Shown here in pieces: positions 1 through 6,961 of a DNA stretch of 45,206 nt. Position 1 is the first letter of the stretch; the number at the start of each line of letters is the position of its first letter. Position numbers and translations under genes: made by a program. Under the pieces are notes generated by a model. The model did not search any database and was not told the origin of the DNA. It saw nothing but the letters and a program-made list of their open reading frames with translations. This stretch comes from Bacteriovorax sp. (GTDB lineage Bacteria > Bdellovibrionota > Bacteriovoracia > Bacteriovoracales > Bacteriovoracaceae): positions 1-45,206 of the forward strand of contig JACMNL010000024.1 of assembly GCA_014378525.1 (NCBI GenBank). Reading direction: 5' to 3'.

Positions 1-2
1 GT

Positions 3-152
3 TTCTGGGTGGAAATTGATATTGTAACCAAAGAATCCAAAAAAATTTATGCCCACGTCGGCAATCTCTATAACAGCACTGACATAGACGAGGCCATAAC
101 CAGCTCAGTTCAGATGCTTTCCAACTATGTCAGTACAGGCACGCGCCCTTAA
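3..152 (+). CDS. 3' end of an unidentified protein gene (partial)
   Basis: An open frame enters from the left edge and ends at a TAA at 150-152, giving the last 49 residues of a protein (FWVEIDIVTKESKKIYAHVG near the start, STGTRP at the end). The mix of hydrophobic and charged residues looks like a real C-terminus, and the next gene starts 63 bases later on the same strand. I do not recognise the family, and nothing here shows a motif or membrane segment. It could be part of an operon with the kinase gene that follows, although a good -35 element in the gap argues for a separate promoter there. Confidence 0.5.
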   Translation, partial: FWVEIDIVTKESKKIYAHVGNLYNSTDIDEAITSSVQMLSNYVSTGTRP

Positions 153-163
153 AATCCAAAAAA

Positions 164-191
164 TTGACATTGGGCCAACACAAATTATCCA
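164..191 (+). promoter_or_regulatory. possible sigma-70 promoter for the 216-2425 two-component pair
   Basis: A perfect TTGACA lies at 164-169. The best -10 at about 16 bases spacing is only TATCCA (186-191), so the site is plausible but weak. It sits just after the stop codon of the upstream gene and 25 bases before the kinase start. Confidence 0.3.
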
Positions 192-215
192 TCTTAGTGT
201 TAAACTATTCTCCAT

Positions 216-1757
216 ATGAGAATGTACGTCCTCCTCATTTTTGCTGCTATCTTTCTGTCGTTTTCAACGGCCTATTACGCTATTAATCTTCAGCAAAAAA
301 CTATTGCTTCAACTTCCGACATCGCCGACATCCAGAAATTGAAAAAACAATTTGAAGGACGGGCAAAACCACAATTGGAAATTGATTTAAGTTCGATGTA
401 TCCGTCGCGAAGATTTGCCCAGCTTCTTCAACCTTCGAATGTTTTCTCGAGAGGAAATTCGACGAAGACTTATTTTTCGAGACCGTGTGTTTTAGACAGC
501 GAAAAGATGTCGAAACTTTATTTTGACAAGAGTGAGACCTGGGAAGATTTTCGCTGCAACAGACTGGGAAAACTTCCACCGAAATTTTTTGATAATCCAC
601 CGATGATTCATGAAAGTGGTGTGAGTTATGCATACCTGGCCTTTTTGTCGGGGCGCGATCCGTTCTGGACAATTGAATGGGTGAAATCAAGCTTAAATCT
701 TTTTCACGTTTATGAACTTCAGGAATTGCCTTCAAGCAGTCTGGAAGGAAATTTCCGTGTTCTCTCGAAATTAAAAAAAGCTGACCTCGAAGCGCTGATT
801 AAAGGCAGTCCTTATATTATTACGGAAGAACATTTCCTGGTGAGAGACCGACAGGAATTTAATGTTACTTATAAAATCTACTCGAAAATGGACCTGGAAA
901 ATTTCTTTAAGGAGAAATTGTATTTCATCAAGCCTTATCAGGAAGGTGAGCAGTGTTTTTATCGTGAAGGGCGTTTTTGCTGGGAAAAAAGTGCAGGATC
1001 TCTGGCACAGATTTTCATGCAGTCTTCGATTATTATTTTTATCGGTTCGATCATCGTTCTTTTTTTAATTGCAGTTATTTTATTCCGCAAAATAAAAATG
1101 CAAAAATTTGAAGAGGAAAAAAAGAAACATGCTTTACGTGTTCTAACTCATGAGTTGCGTACTCCTATTTCAAATTTATTGTTACAGGTAGAGCAAATTA
1201 ATAAACAATCCGATCTGCTTCCAGCTGGAATACTCGAAGAGTTTTTAAAAATGGAAGGGGAAGTTTATCGATTAAAACGTCTCGCTGAAAAAAGTACAAG
1301 TTATTTACAGACAACGGATGATAAATCTCTCATTGCCATTAATATACAAACTGTCCCTTCTGTGAATGAATTGGTACGGGATATGATCGATGATTATATC
1401 CAAAAGGGTGTAGTTTTATTACCTGCAAATCATGATCATTCTTTCTCACTCGATGTTTACTGGTATTCGATCTGTTTAAAAAACCTGATTGAGAATGCAA
1501 TTCATCACGGGAAAGCACCTGTAAGAGTAGAGATTAAAATTTTAGATGAAACTCTTTCCATCGATGTGATTGATTATGGATTTTCAAATTATAAAACGCT
1601 GGATGAAATGCTTGCCAGTGACCGCACCGGGAAAAACTCTACCGGTCTTGGTCTCGGACTTTCTATCGTAGAAAAAATCATGAAAGAGATGAATGGAAAA
1701 TTAGTCTATACAACTCACCCGACAACTTTCTCGCTTTTTTTAAGGAATAAAAAATGA
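216..1757 (+). CDS. membrane sensor histidine kinase with periplasmic domain
   Basis: A 513-residue inner-membrane sensor kinase. Residues 3-23 form a first membrane helix, residues about 30-268 a periplasmic sensor domain, and residues about 270-290 a second helix, followed directly by the kinase core with no obvious HAMP domain. The H-box THELRTP places the phospho-accepting histidine at 312. The N-box is NLIENAIHHG and the G-box TGLGLGLSIVEK. The sensor domain holds four cysteines (91, 114, 247, 255) that could form two disulfides, and a WTIEWVKSSLNLFHVYELQE stretch. It overlaps the downstream response regulator gene by 4 bases (ATGA), so the two are translationally coupled and presumably form a pair. 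From memory the sensor resembles the DUF3404 type found in the Vibrio VxrA/WigK kinases; that assignment is tentative and needs a profile search. Confidence 0.88.
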   Translation: MRMYVLLIFAAIFLSFSTAYYAINLQQKTIASTSDIADIQKLKKQFEGRAKPQLEIDLSSMYPSRRFAQLLQPSNVFSRGNSTKTYFSRPCVLDSEKMSKLYFDKSETWEDFRCNRLGKLPPKFFDNPPMIHESGVSYAYLAFLSGRDPFWTIEWVKSSLNLFHVYELQELPSSSLEGNFRVLSKLKKADLEALIKGSPYIITEEHFLVRDRQEFNVTYKIYSKMDLENFFKEKLYFIKPYQEGEQCFYREGRFCWEKSAGSLAQIFMQSSIIIFIGSIIVLFLIAVILFRKIKMQKFEEEKKKHALRVLTHELRTPISNLLLQVEQINKQSDLLPAGILEEFLKMEGEVYRLKRLAEKSTSYLQTTDDKSLIAINIQTVPSVNELVRDMIDDYIQKGVVLLPANHDHSFSLDVYWYSICLKNLIENAIHHGKAPVRVEIKILDETLSIDVIDYGFSNYKTLDEMLASDRTGKNSTGLGLGLSIVEKIMKEMNGKLVYTTHPTTFSLFLRNKK

Positions 1758-2425
1758 AGCAGGTTTTAATTATTGAAGACGACGAAAATTTAGGGAAGTC
1801 CTTGAAGAAAATCATGGAAGATGAAGGCATGGTTACACATCTGGCGACCACACTTGCCCAGGCGCGTGAACTTGCTTCTGATACACTTGATGTGATTGTT
1901 CTCGACTGGATGTTACCCGACGGACAGGGAATCGATTTCCTGCGTGAACTACGCGCTAAAAATAAAACTGTGCCGGTCATTATGTTGACAGCGCGAACTG
2001 ATCTTATCGACAAAGTTCTGGGACTGGAAACTGGGGCCAGTGACTATATGACAAAACCATTTGAGTCACGTGAACTTGTGGCACGAGTACGAGTTCAACT
2101 TAGAGAAAAAAATACAGCTGTAACCCGTGAAGAAAAAATAGTTATCGGAAAAATTATCATCAATTCAGTAGAGAAAGAAGTTCTCTATGACGGTAAAAGA
2201 GTCATCTTTACAAAAATGGAATACGAGCTTCTGAAAATTCTTGCTGAAAATCCCAGACAAACTTTTTCGCGGGAAAAACTTCTCGATAAAGTCTGGGGTT
2301 ATGAAAATTTTCCGACGACCAGAACTGTAGATACACATGTCCTGCAAATTCGTCAGAAGACTTCTGATGATGTCATTGAGACCATCAGAGGTCTTGGGTA
2401 TCGATTAGGCAGTATGCTGAGTTAG
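1754..2425 (+). CDS. OmpR/PhoB-family response regulator
   Basis: A 223-residue DNA-binding response regulator. The receiver domain (1-115) has the acidic pair D9/D10, the phospho-acceptor D51 in VIVLDWMLPDG, a switch threonine in IMLTAR and the conserved lysine in YMTKPF. The C-terminal half (about 125-220) is a winged helix of the OmpR type, with LLDKVWGY, the TVDTHVLQIRQK recognition helix and a final ETIRGLGYRL hairpin. It is coupled by a 4-base overlap to the upstream membrane kinase, which is its likely phosphodonor. Targets cannot be read from the window. No terminator with a clear T-run was seen before the converging gene at 2473. Confidence 0.93.
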   Translation: MKQVLIIEDDENLGKSLKKIMEDEGMVTHLATTLAQARELASDTLDVIVLDWMLPDGQGIDFLRELRAKNKTVPVIMLTARTDLIDKVLGLETGASDYMTKPFESRELVARVRVQLREKNTAVTREEKIVIGKIIINSVEKEVLYDGKRVIFTKMEYELLKILAENPRQTFSREKLLDKVWGYENFPTTRTVDTHVLQIRQKTSDDVIETIRGLGYRLGSMLS

Positions 2426-2472
2426 AATTAAAGGTTCTACTAGACTTTTGATTTAAGAGGCCTTAGCTGATA

Positions 2473-4449
2473 CTACATTTTAGAGGAAGGCATTGTGATA
2501 ATAAACGTTGTATTCGTTGAATTTTCACAATACTTTAGAGTTCCACCTAGCGTTTCGACAAGACCATTAGAAATACTTAGACCAAGTCCTGTTCCTTTAC
2601 CTACTTCTTTAGTAGTAAAAAATGGATTCATCATTTTATCTACAACTTGCGAAGGTATTCCATTTCCCGAATCTGTAAAAGAAATGAATATTTTTCCCGA
2701 TTCATGAGTACATTTAATTTCAATCCATTTGTCTTTTAACTCTGAAATAGCGTCGAAAGAATTATTTAGTAAATTCATTATGACCTGTGAAAGTTGAGTC
2801 GGACTGCAGAATACTTCTAAAGACGCATCACAATCTATTTTTATGTTAATTGCTGCTTCAAAGAAGCGTTCATGACAAAGTTCCCATGTATCGTTAAGAG
2901 TCGTTAATAACTTTGATACTTCTGGTTCATCATTTTCTGCATTTCTTGAATAAATTTTTAGAGCATTCACAATTTTAGAAATTCTTTCAGTCATCTTTCC
3001 GATTAACTTTAAATCTCTAATTAAAATTTCCTGATTTAACTCCGGTTCACTTAATCGTTTGATAATTTTATCTGTATTGCCCTTGATGATAGTTAAAGGA
3101 TTATTGATTTCATGAGCGACTCCAGAGGCCATTTCACCAAGGACTGTTAGTTTGGCAGACTCTGTTAAGCGGGCTTCCAATTTTTTGAATTCAGTTATAT
3201 CGACTACAATAGACAAAAAACTTGTGACGACTTCACCATCAAAATTTGGAATATAACTGGCCAGTTTATATCTTAGCGTTCCGTCTTTGTGGGGGAGTGT
3301 GCGCTCAAACGAAACTTTTTCACCCGCTAGAACTCTTTTTATATAGGGAGAATTTAATTTATAAAGCTCTTCACCAAGAAGCTTCCGAAGATGAAGTCCA
3401 CTAATTTGATCAAATGAGTCTTTAAAAAAATCAGAGTACGCCGCGTTTGCTTCCAGGTTTATTTCATCTACACCCCACAGACCAACCATGTTGGGAATTG
3501 AATCCAGGACGAATCTTAATTTTTCTCTCTTTTGTTCAAGCTCTTTTTTAGCAAGAATTTCTTCGCTAATGTCAGCAAAACTTGTTACCGAATGTGAAGG
3601 TAGTTTATCTTCTGTATAAAATAATGGTGACGAATTAATTTTAATCCATCTTGTTTTTTCAATTGAATTTCTTATTCCCATTATTATATTTCTTTGAGGC
3701 ACACCCGTTTTCAAACATACCATCGCGGGATGTTCTTCTCCTGAATAATCAGAGCCGTCTTCTTTAATTGCTCTCCAGTTAGGGTCCATAGATGTTTTTC
3801 CAATCAGCTGGTCAGCTGACATATTCAAGACTCTTGGTGCTGATGAATTGAATTCTAGAATTTTACCGGTTGAATCCTGAAGGACAACTCCTTCAAAAAT
3901 TGTTTCTATAGCTTTGTTTTTAAATAAAAGTTTTTCTTCAGATTTTTTTAGTAATTCAATTTGTGATCGTAGATTTAAAAGTCTTGTGACTTGATCAGAT
4001 AGTGCTTTTAAAGCTTCAATTTGAGAACTTGTGAGATTTCTCGGGCCTGAATCAATTACACAAACAGTTCCAATCGGGAATCCGTCTGGAGATAATATTG
4101 GAGCTCCTGCATAGAATTGAACATTAGGTCCACTGGTCACAAGTGGATTGTCAAAAAATCTACTATCTTTAGAGGAATCTTCCACTATAAAAACTTCGTT
4201 TCCAAGAATAGCATGGGCACAAAATGCTAATTCACGTGGTGTTTCTTTTGCTTCAAGACCAATTTTAGACTTAAACCACTGTCTTTCATCATCAACCAGT
4301 GAAATTAAAGCTATCGGAGTTCCACATATATAAGATGCCAAAAAGGTTATCTGATCAAAATCTTGCTCTGGAAGTGTATCTAAAATATTTAACGATTGAA
4401 GGGCCTCCAATCTCTGCTTTTCATTTTTAGGTTTTTTTGGTTTTTGCAT
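2473..4449 (-). CDS. GAF-PAS-PAS hybrid sensor histidine kinase (soluble)
   Basis: A 658-residue histidine kinase with no membrane helix, so probably cytoplasmic. In order: a GAF domain (about 20-165, with DERQWFKSKIGL and FCAHAIL typical of this subclass), PAS 1 (about 180-300), PAS 2 (about 310-425), a HisKA domain with H-box VAHEINNPLTIIKG, and a HATPase domain with N-box MNLLNNSFDA, DSGNGIP and a GTGLGLSIS G-box. The NtrB-like H-box (HEINNP) is shared with the kinase at 6948-8198. There is no receiver domain and no adjacent regulator on this strand, so its partner is elsewhere. It converges on the response regulator at 1754-2425 with a 47-base gap. Confidence 0.92.
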   Translation of the reverse strand: MQKPKKPKNEKQRLEALQSLNILDTLPEQDFDQITFLASYICGTPIALISLVDDERQWFKSKIGLEAKETPRELAFCAHAILGNEVFIVEDSSKDSRFFDNPLVTSGPNVQFYAGAPILSPDGFPIGTVCVIDSGPRNLTSSQIEALKALSDQVTRLLNLRSQIELLKKSEEKLLFKNKAIETIFEGVVLQDSTGKILEFNSSAPRVLNMSADQLIGKTSMDPNWRAIKEDGSDYSGEEHPAMVCLKTGVPQRNIIMGIRNSIEKTRWIKINSSPLFYTEDKLPSHSVTSFADISEEILAKKELEQKREKLRFVLDSIPNMVGLWGVDEINLEANAAYSDFFKDSFDQISGLHLRKLLGEELYKLNSPYIKRVLAGEKVSFERTLPHKDGTLRYKLASYIPNFDGEVVTSFLSIVVDITEFKKLEARLTESAKLTVLGEMASGVAHEINNPLTIIKGNTDKIIKRLSEPELNQEILIRDLKLIGKMTERISKIVNALKIYSRNAENDEPEVSKLLTTLNDTWELCHERFFEAAINIKIDCDASLEVFCSPTQLSQVIMNLLNNSFDAISELKDKWIEIKCTHESGKIFISFTDSGNGIPSQVVDKMMNPFFTTKEVGKGTGLGLSISNGLVETLGGTLKYCENSTNTTFIITMPSSKM

Positions 4450-4650
4450 AGCTAATTCTATCTTTTTTTTTAGAAAAATTTATATTTTTGAGATGTGAAA
4501 TTTTTGCTTGTTTAGCCTACTTATTATTAAACTTTTTTTTAAAGACACGAAATCAGATTCAAATGTCAGGTGAAGTTGACAAACATTTCACCGGGAACTG
4601 ACTTAACTTACTAATCTCCTGTTACGATGAGTTTACCATCAGGAGGAACT

Positions 4651-5451
4651 ATGAAATCAATTAAACTATTTTCGATTGCAATGATCTCTGCAACTGTTTT
4701 AGCAGGATGCACGAGCGACAAGGACATGAAGGACCAAATCTCTAAGGTATTAAAGGAGAATCCATCAATCCTTACTGAGGCAATTGAAAAACATCCGGCG
4801 GAATTTATAACTGCACTTCAAAATGCAGCGAAAAACGCACAGGAATCGATGGGAAAAGTACGCGAGGAAGAAGAAAAGAAGCAGCTGGAAGAATCCTTCA
4901 ATAAACCGATGGTCGCATCGATGAGAAGTGATGAAGCTGTGAGAGGGCCGAAAGATGCAGTGATCACACTGGTGGAATACTCTGACTTCGAATGCCCGTT
5001 TTGTTCACGTGGAAATGAAACTGTTAATAACTTAATGAAGAAGTACGAAGGAAAAATTAAATTCGTCTACAAACATCTTCCATTAAGCTTCCACGAGCAG
5101 GCGATGATCTCTGCTCAATATTTCGAAGCGATTCGCATGCAAAATAATGACAAGGCCTTTGCATTTCACGACGAGATATTCGCAAATCAGGCAAAATTAA
5201 AAAACGGTACAGCTTTCCTGGATTCTGCAGCTAAGAAAGTTGGTGCTGATATGGCGAGACTAAAAAAAGATTTACATTCAGATGCTGTTAAAAAAAGAAT
5301 TGCAACTGATGTCGAAGAGGCCGGAAAATTCGGAATGCAGGGGACTCCAGGTTTCCTTCTAAATGGAGTGCCTGTAAGAGGGGCGTACCCAGCTGAGTAT
5401 TTCGTAACTCTGGTTGATGAGCTTCAAAAACGCGGCAAATTGAAAATCTAA
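4651..5451 (+). CDS. DsbA-family thioredoxin-like lipoprotein
   Basis: A 266-residue exported thiol-disulfide protein. The start chosen is the ATG at 4651, which follows an AGGAGG ribosome site at 4641-4646; an in-frame ATG at 4627 would put that site inside the gene. The N-terminus is a lipoprotein signal with lipobox LAGC (C20). Residues about 22-95 are helical and charged, then a DsbA/thioredoxin fold begins (AVITLVEYSDFECPFC), with redox motif CPFC at 115-118 and a cis-proline loop GTPGFLL. This arrangement is known from the DSBA-like thioredoxin domain family (PF01323/PF13462), which includes BdbD/ScsC-type proteins. It probably acts at the inner face of the outer membrane or in the periplasm. 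It stands alone, with no DsbB-like partner nearby. Confidence 0.88.
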   Translation: MKSIKLFSIAMISATVLAGCTSDKDMKDQISKVLKENPSILTEAIEKHPAEFITALQNAAKNAQESMGKVREEEEKKQLEESFNKPMVASMRSDEAVRGPKDAVITLVEYSDFECPFCSRGNETVNNLMKKYEGKIKFVYKHLPLSFHEQAMISAQYFEAIRMQNNDKAFAFHDEIFANQAKLKNGTAFLDSAAKKVGADMARLKKDLHSDAVKKRIATDVEEAGKFGMQGTPGFLLNGVPVRGAYPAEYFVTLVDELQKRGKLKI

Positions 5452-5467
5452 AACACACATTCTTTGA

Positions 5468-5500
5468 TTGGTCTGGTCTTCCGAATGGAAGACAGACCAA
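5468..5500 (+). terminator. hairpin after the DsbA-like gene, possible terminator
   Basis: TTGGTCTG (5468-5475) pairs with CAGACCAA (5493-5500) and TCTTCC (5477-5482) with GGAAGA (5487-5492), with one bulged G and a GAAT loop, for 14 pairs in total. There is no T-run after it, so it may be a 3'-end stabiliser or a factor-dependent stop, not a classic intrinsic terminator. Confidence 0.45.
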
Positions 5501-5592
5501 GCTTAGAGTGAGCTGTCTCAAGTTCACAATACCTGATCATATAATTCACAATACATTTTTCTGACAGTTTCAAAACTTTCCCCACATCAGAT

Positions 5593-5675
5593 GTAAGAAG
5601 CAGTAAGCCTCAACTGTCATTTTAATGACTTACTAAACCACTAAAACGTCAATTTGGTGACTTACACAATGTAAG
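5593..5675. promoter_or_regulatory. cluster of dyad sites, candidate activator-binding region
   Basis: Two copies of GTCA-N6-TGAC followed by TTAC (5616-5629 and 5648-5661) have centres 32 bases apart, about three helical turns. The pentamer GTAAG or its complement CTTAC occurs five times (5593, 5603, 5629, 5661, 5671), the last two forming the palindrome CTTAC-ACAAT-GTAAG. The copies lie roughly 115-155 bases before the predicted start at about 5775, the usual distance for enhancer sites of sigma-54 activators. Confidence 0.45.
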
Positions 5676-5747
5676 TTTAGTTTCGATATATCATAGACTT
5701 AAGTGGCTTATACACACAAAAAGGGTCATAAATAGGCCTTTGAAAAC

Positions 5748-5765
5748 TTGGCATGAAGGGTGCAA
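5748..5765 (+). promoter_or_regulatory. candidate sigma-54 (RpoN) promoter
   Basis: TTGGCATG at 5748-5755, then four bases, then GTGCAA at 5760-5765. The invariant GG (5750-5751) and GC (5762-5763) are exactly ten bases apart, as in the known -24/-12 consensus. The predicted transcription start is near 5775. Confidence 0.55.
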
Positions 5766-5774
5766 TTAGTATTT

Positions 5775-5873
5775 GTGTGTGTGTGGAGAATTGATTAAAA
5801 GGATTTTTTTCAACCTCCTGTGAATGTCTCTCAAAAAGCCCATTGCTGAAATACGCACTGGGCTTTTTTGTTT
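5775..5873 (+). ncRNA. candidate small RNA, about 100 nt
   Basis: A sigma-54-type promoter lies just upstream and an intrinsic terminator closes the segment, yet no open reading frame with a ribosome site lies between them. The predicted RNA begins with a run of GT repeats, carries CCTCCT at 5814-5819 (complementary to a Shine-Dalgarno core), and ends in the terminator stem AAAAAGCCCA (5833-5842) with TGGGCTTTTT (5859-5868) and more Ts to 5874. A GGAG at 5785-5788 could pair with the CTCC and mask it. This is inferred only from the signals. The alternative is a leader for the gene at 5937, with the terminator acting as attenuator. Confidence 0.45.
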
Positions 5874-5874
5874 T
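5833..5874 (+). terminator. intrinsic terminator of the candidate small RNA
   Basis: A ten-pair stem, AAAAAGCCCA (5833-5842) with TGGGCTTTTT (5859-5868), has an inner TGC/GCA extension and is followed by TTTTTTGTTTT. No protein-coding gene ends within 380 bases upstream on this strand, so it must serve a non-coding transcript or act as an attenuator. Confidence 0.75.
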
Positions 5875-5936
5875 AGCTTCCTTCTTTTATAATCTATAAT
5901 CTAAAATCTACTCAACAATTAACAATGGATCCTATT

Positions 5937-6383
5937 GTGAAAAAAATTATTGGTCTTTTGTGTCTACTTTTAAGCGTAAATGTATGGGCCGCCGGCAATA
6001 ACGGTCTGGGATTGGTTTTCGGTGATCCTTCCGGAATAACTTTTCAACATAAATTTAGTGAACAACAGTTTACTGATCTCTATTTTGCCTACACGTGGGA
6101 TAGCGAATGGGTTTTTATGGGTGACTACAAATTTCATCTTCCAGGATTGTTTGGAGAAAAACTGCCAATTACTCCTTATGCAGGGATCGGGGCCTTTTTT
6201 AAGGTCGAAGATAAAAAACATGATGATGATGTTGCCCTTGGTGTTCGAATCCCTCTAGGGATCGACTGGAAAGTCCCCAATGCTCCGATAGTTGTGTTCG
6301 GTGAACTTGTTCCGGCCATGAGACTGATTAAATCGACTGACGGAGATTTTCAGGCAGGGATTGGCGGCCGCTTTTATTTTTAG
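5937..6383 (+). CDS. small outer-membrane beta-barrel-like protein
   Basis: A protein of about 148 residues with a Sec signal peptide (MKKIIGLLCLLLSVNVWAA) and no lipobox. The GTG at 5937 is preferred because the signal peptide then begins with the usual MKK; an ATG at 5925 would add four residues and has no ribosome site. The mature part alternates hydrophobic and polar residues, is rich in glycine and aromatics, and ends in GIGGRFYF with a C-terminal phenylalanine, as in small outer-membrane barrels. The segment GLGLVFGDPSGITFQHKF recalls the BAPKO_0422/DUF3996 family of outer-membrane barrels, but that link is from memory. The next gene starts two bases after its stop codon, so the two are probably translated together. 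Confidence 0.7.
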   Translation: MKKIIGLLCLLLSVNVWAAGNNGLGLVFGDPSGITFQHKFSEQQFTDLYFAYTWDSEWVFMGDYKFHLPGLFGEKLPITPYAGIGAFFKVEDKKHDDDVALGVRIPLGIDWKVPNAPIVVFGELVPAMRLIKSTDGDFQAGIGGRFYF

Positions 6384-6385
6384 GA

Positions 6386-6961
6386 ATGAATGTGGATCAT
6401 CAATACTTTGAAAAAAATAATTTTTTTGCAGAAGATTTCCAGACATCATCAAGTGCACCCGCAGAATTTGTGGAGTGCACTTTTACAGGCATAGATTTTT
6501 CGGCCTGCAATATGAGTCAATTTAAATTTTACGACTGCACATTTACTGAATGCAACTTCAGCAACGTCAGCTTGCGTTGTGCGACTTTCAGAAGTCCCGT
6601 TTTTAAAAAATCTAAACTTATAGGTCTAAACTGGTCAGAGGCTGCAACCTTAACCGGCGCAACGTTTTCCGATTCCATTCTCGATTACTGCATTTTTCAC
6701 TCACTTAATTTAAAAGCGACAACTTTTTCTGACTGCAAAATGCACGAAGTGGATTTTTATGAAGCTAAACTCATGAAGAGCTCTTTTAGCGGATGCACTT
6801 TAAAAGGGGCGAGCTTTAATAAGGCCAATCTGACTGATGTTGATTTTAGAAATGCGACGGAATATTTTATTGATGTGAGGGATTCAATTGTCACAGGCGC
6901 GAAGTTTAATCTTCCCGAAGCGCTGACACTTTTATCTTCATTAAAAATTACGATTGAATAG
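6386..6961 (+). CDS. pentapeptide-repeat protein
   Basis: A 191-residue protein built mostly of pentapeptide repeats of the A(D/N)LXX or CXFXX kind: CTFTGIDFSACNMSQFKFYD, CTFTECNFSNVSLRCATF, GASFNKANLTDVDFRNAT and others. These repeats are known to form a right-handed quadrilateral beta-helix. Relatives include the Qnr and MfpA DNA mimics that protect gyrase, and many proteins without a known role. No signal peptide is visible, so it is probably cytosolic. It starts two bases after the stop of the barrel-like gene, and its 3' end overlaps the converging kinase gene by 14 bases. The repeats are cysteine-rich. A gyrase-related role cannot be claimed from the sequence alone. Confidence 0.85.
   Translation: MNVDHQYFEKNNFFAEDFQTSSSAPAEFVECTFTGIDFSACNMSQFKFYDCTFTECNFSNVSLRCATFRSPVFKKSKLIGLNWSEAATLTGATFSDSILDYCIFHSLNLKATTFSDCKMHEVDFYEAKLMKSSFSGCTLKGASFNKANLTDVDFRNATEYFIDVRDSIVTGAKFNLPEALTLLSSLKITIE

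Noticed and set aside
5775-5936. The GT-repeat and terminator as a leader attenuator of the barrel-like gene at 5937
   Set aside because: Not excluded, but there is no leader peptide or visible alternative antiterminator stem, so the small-RNA reading is preferred.
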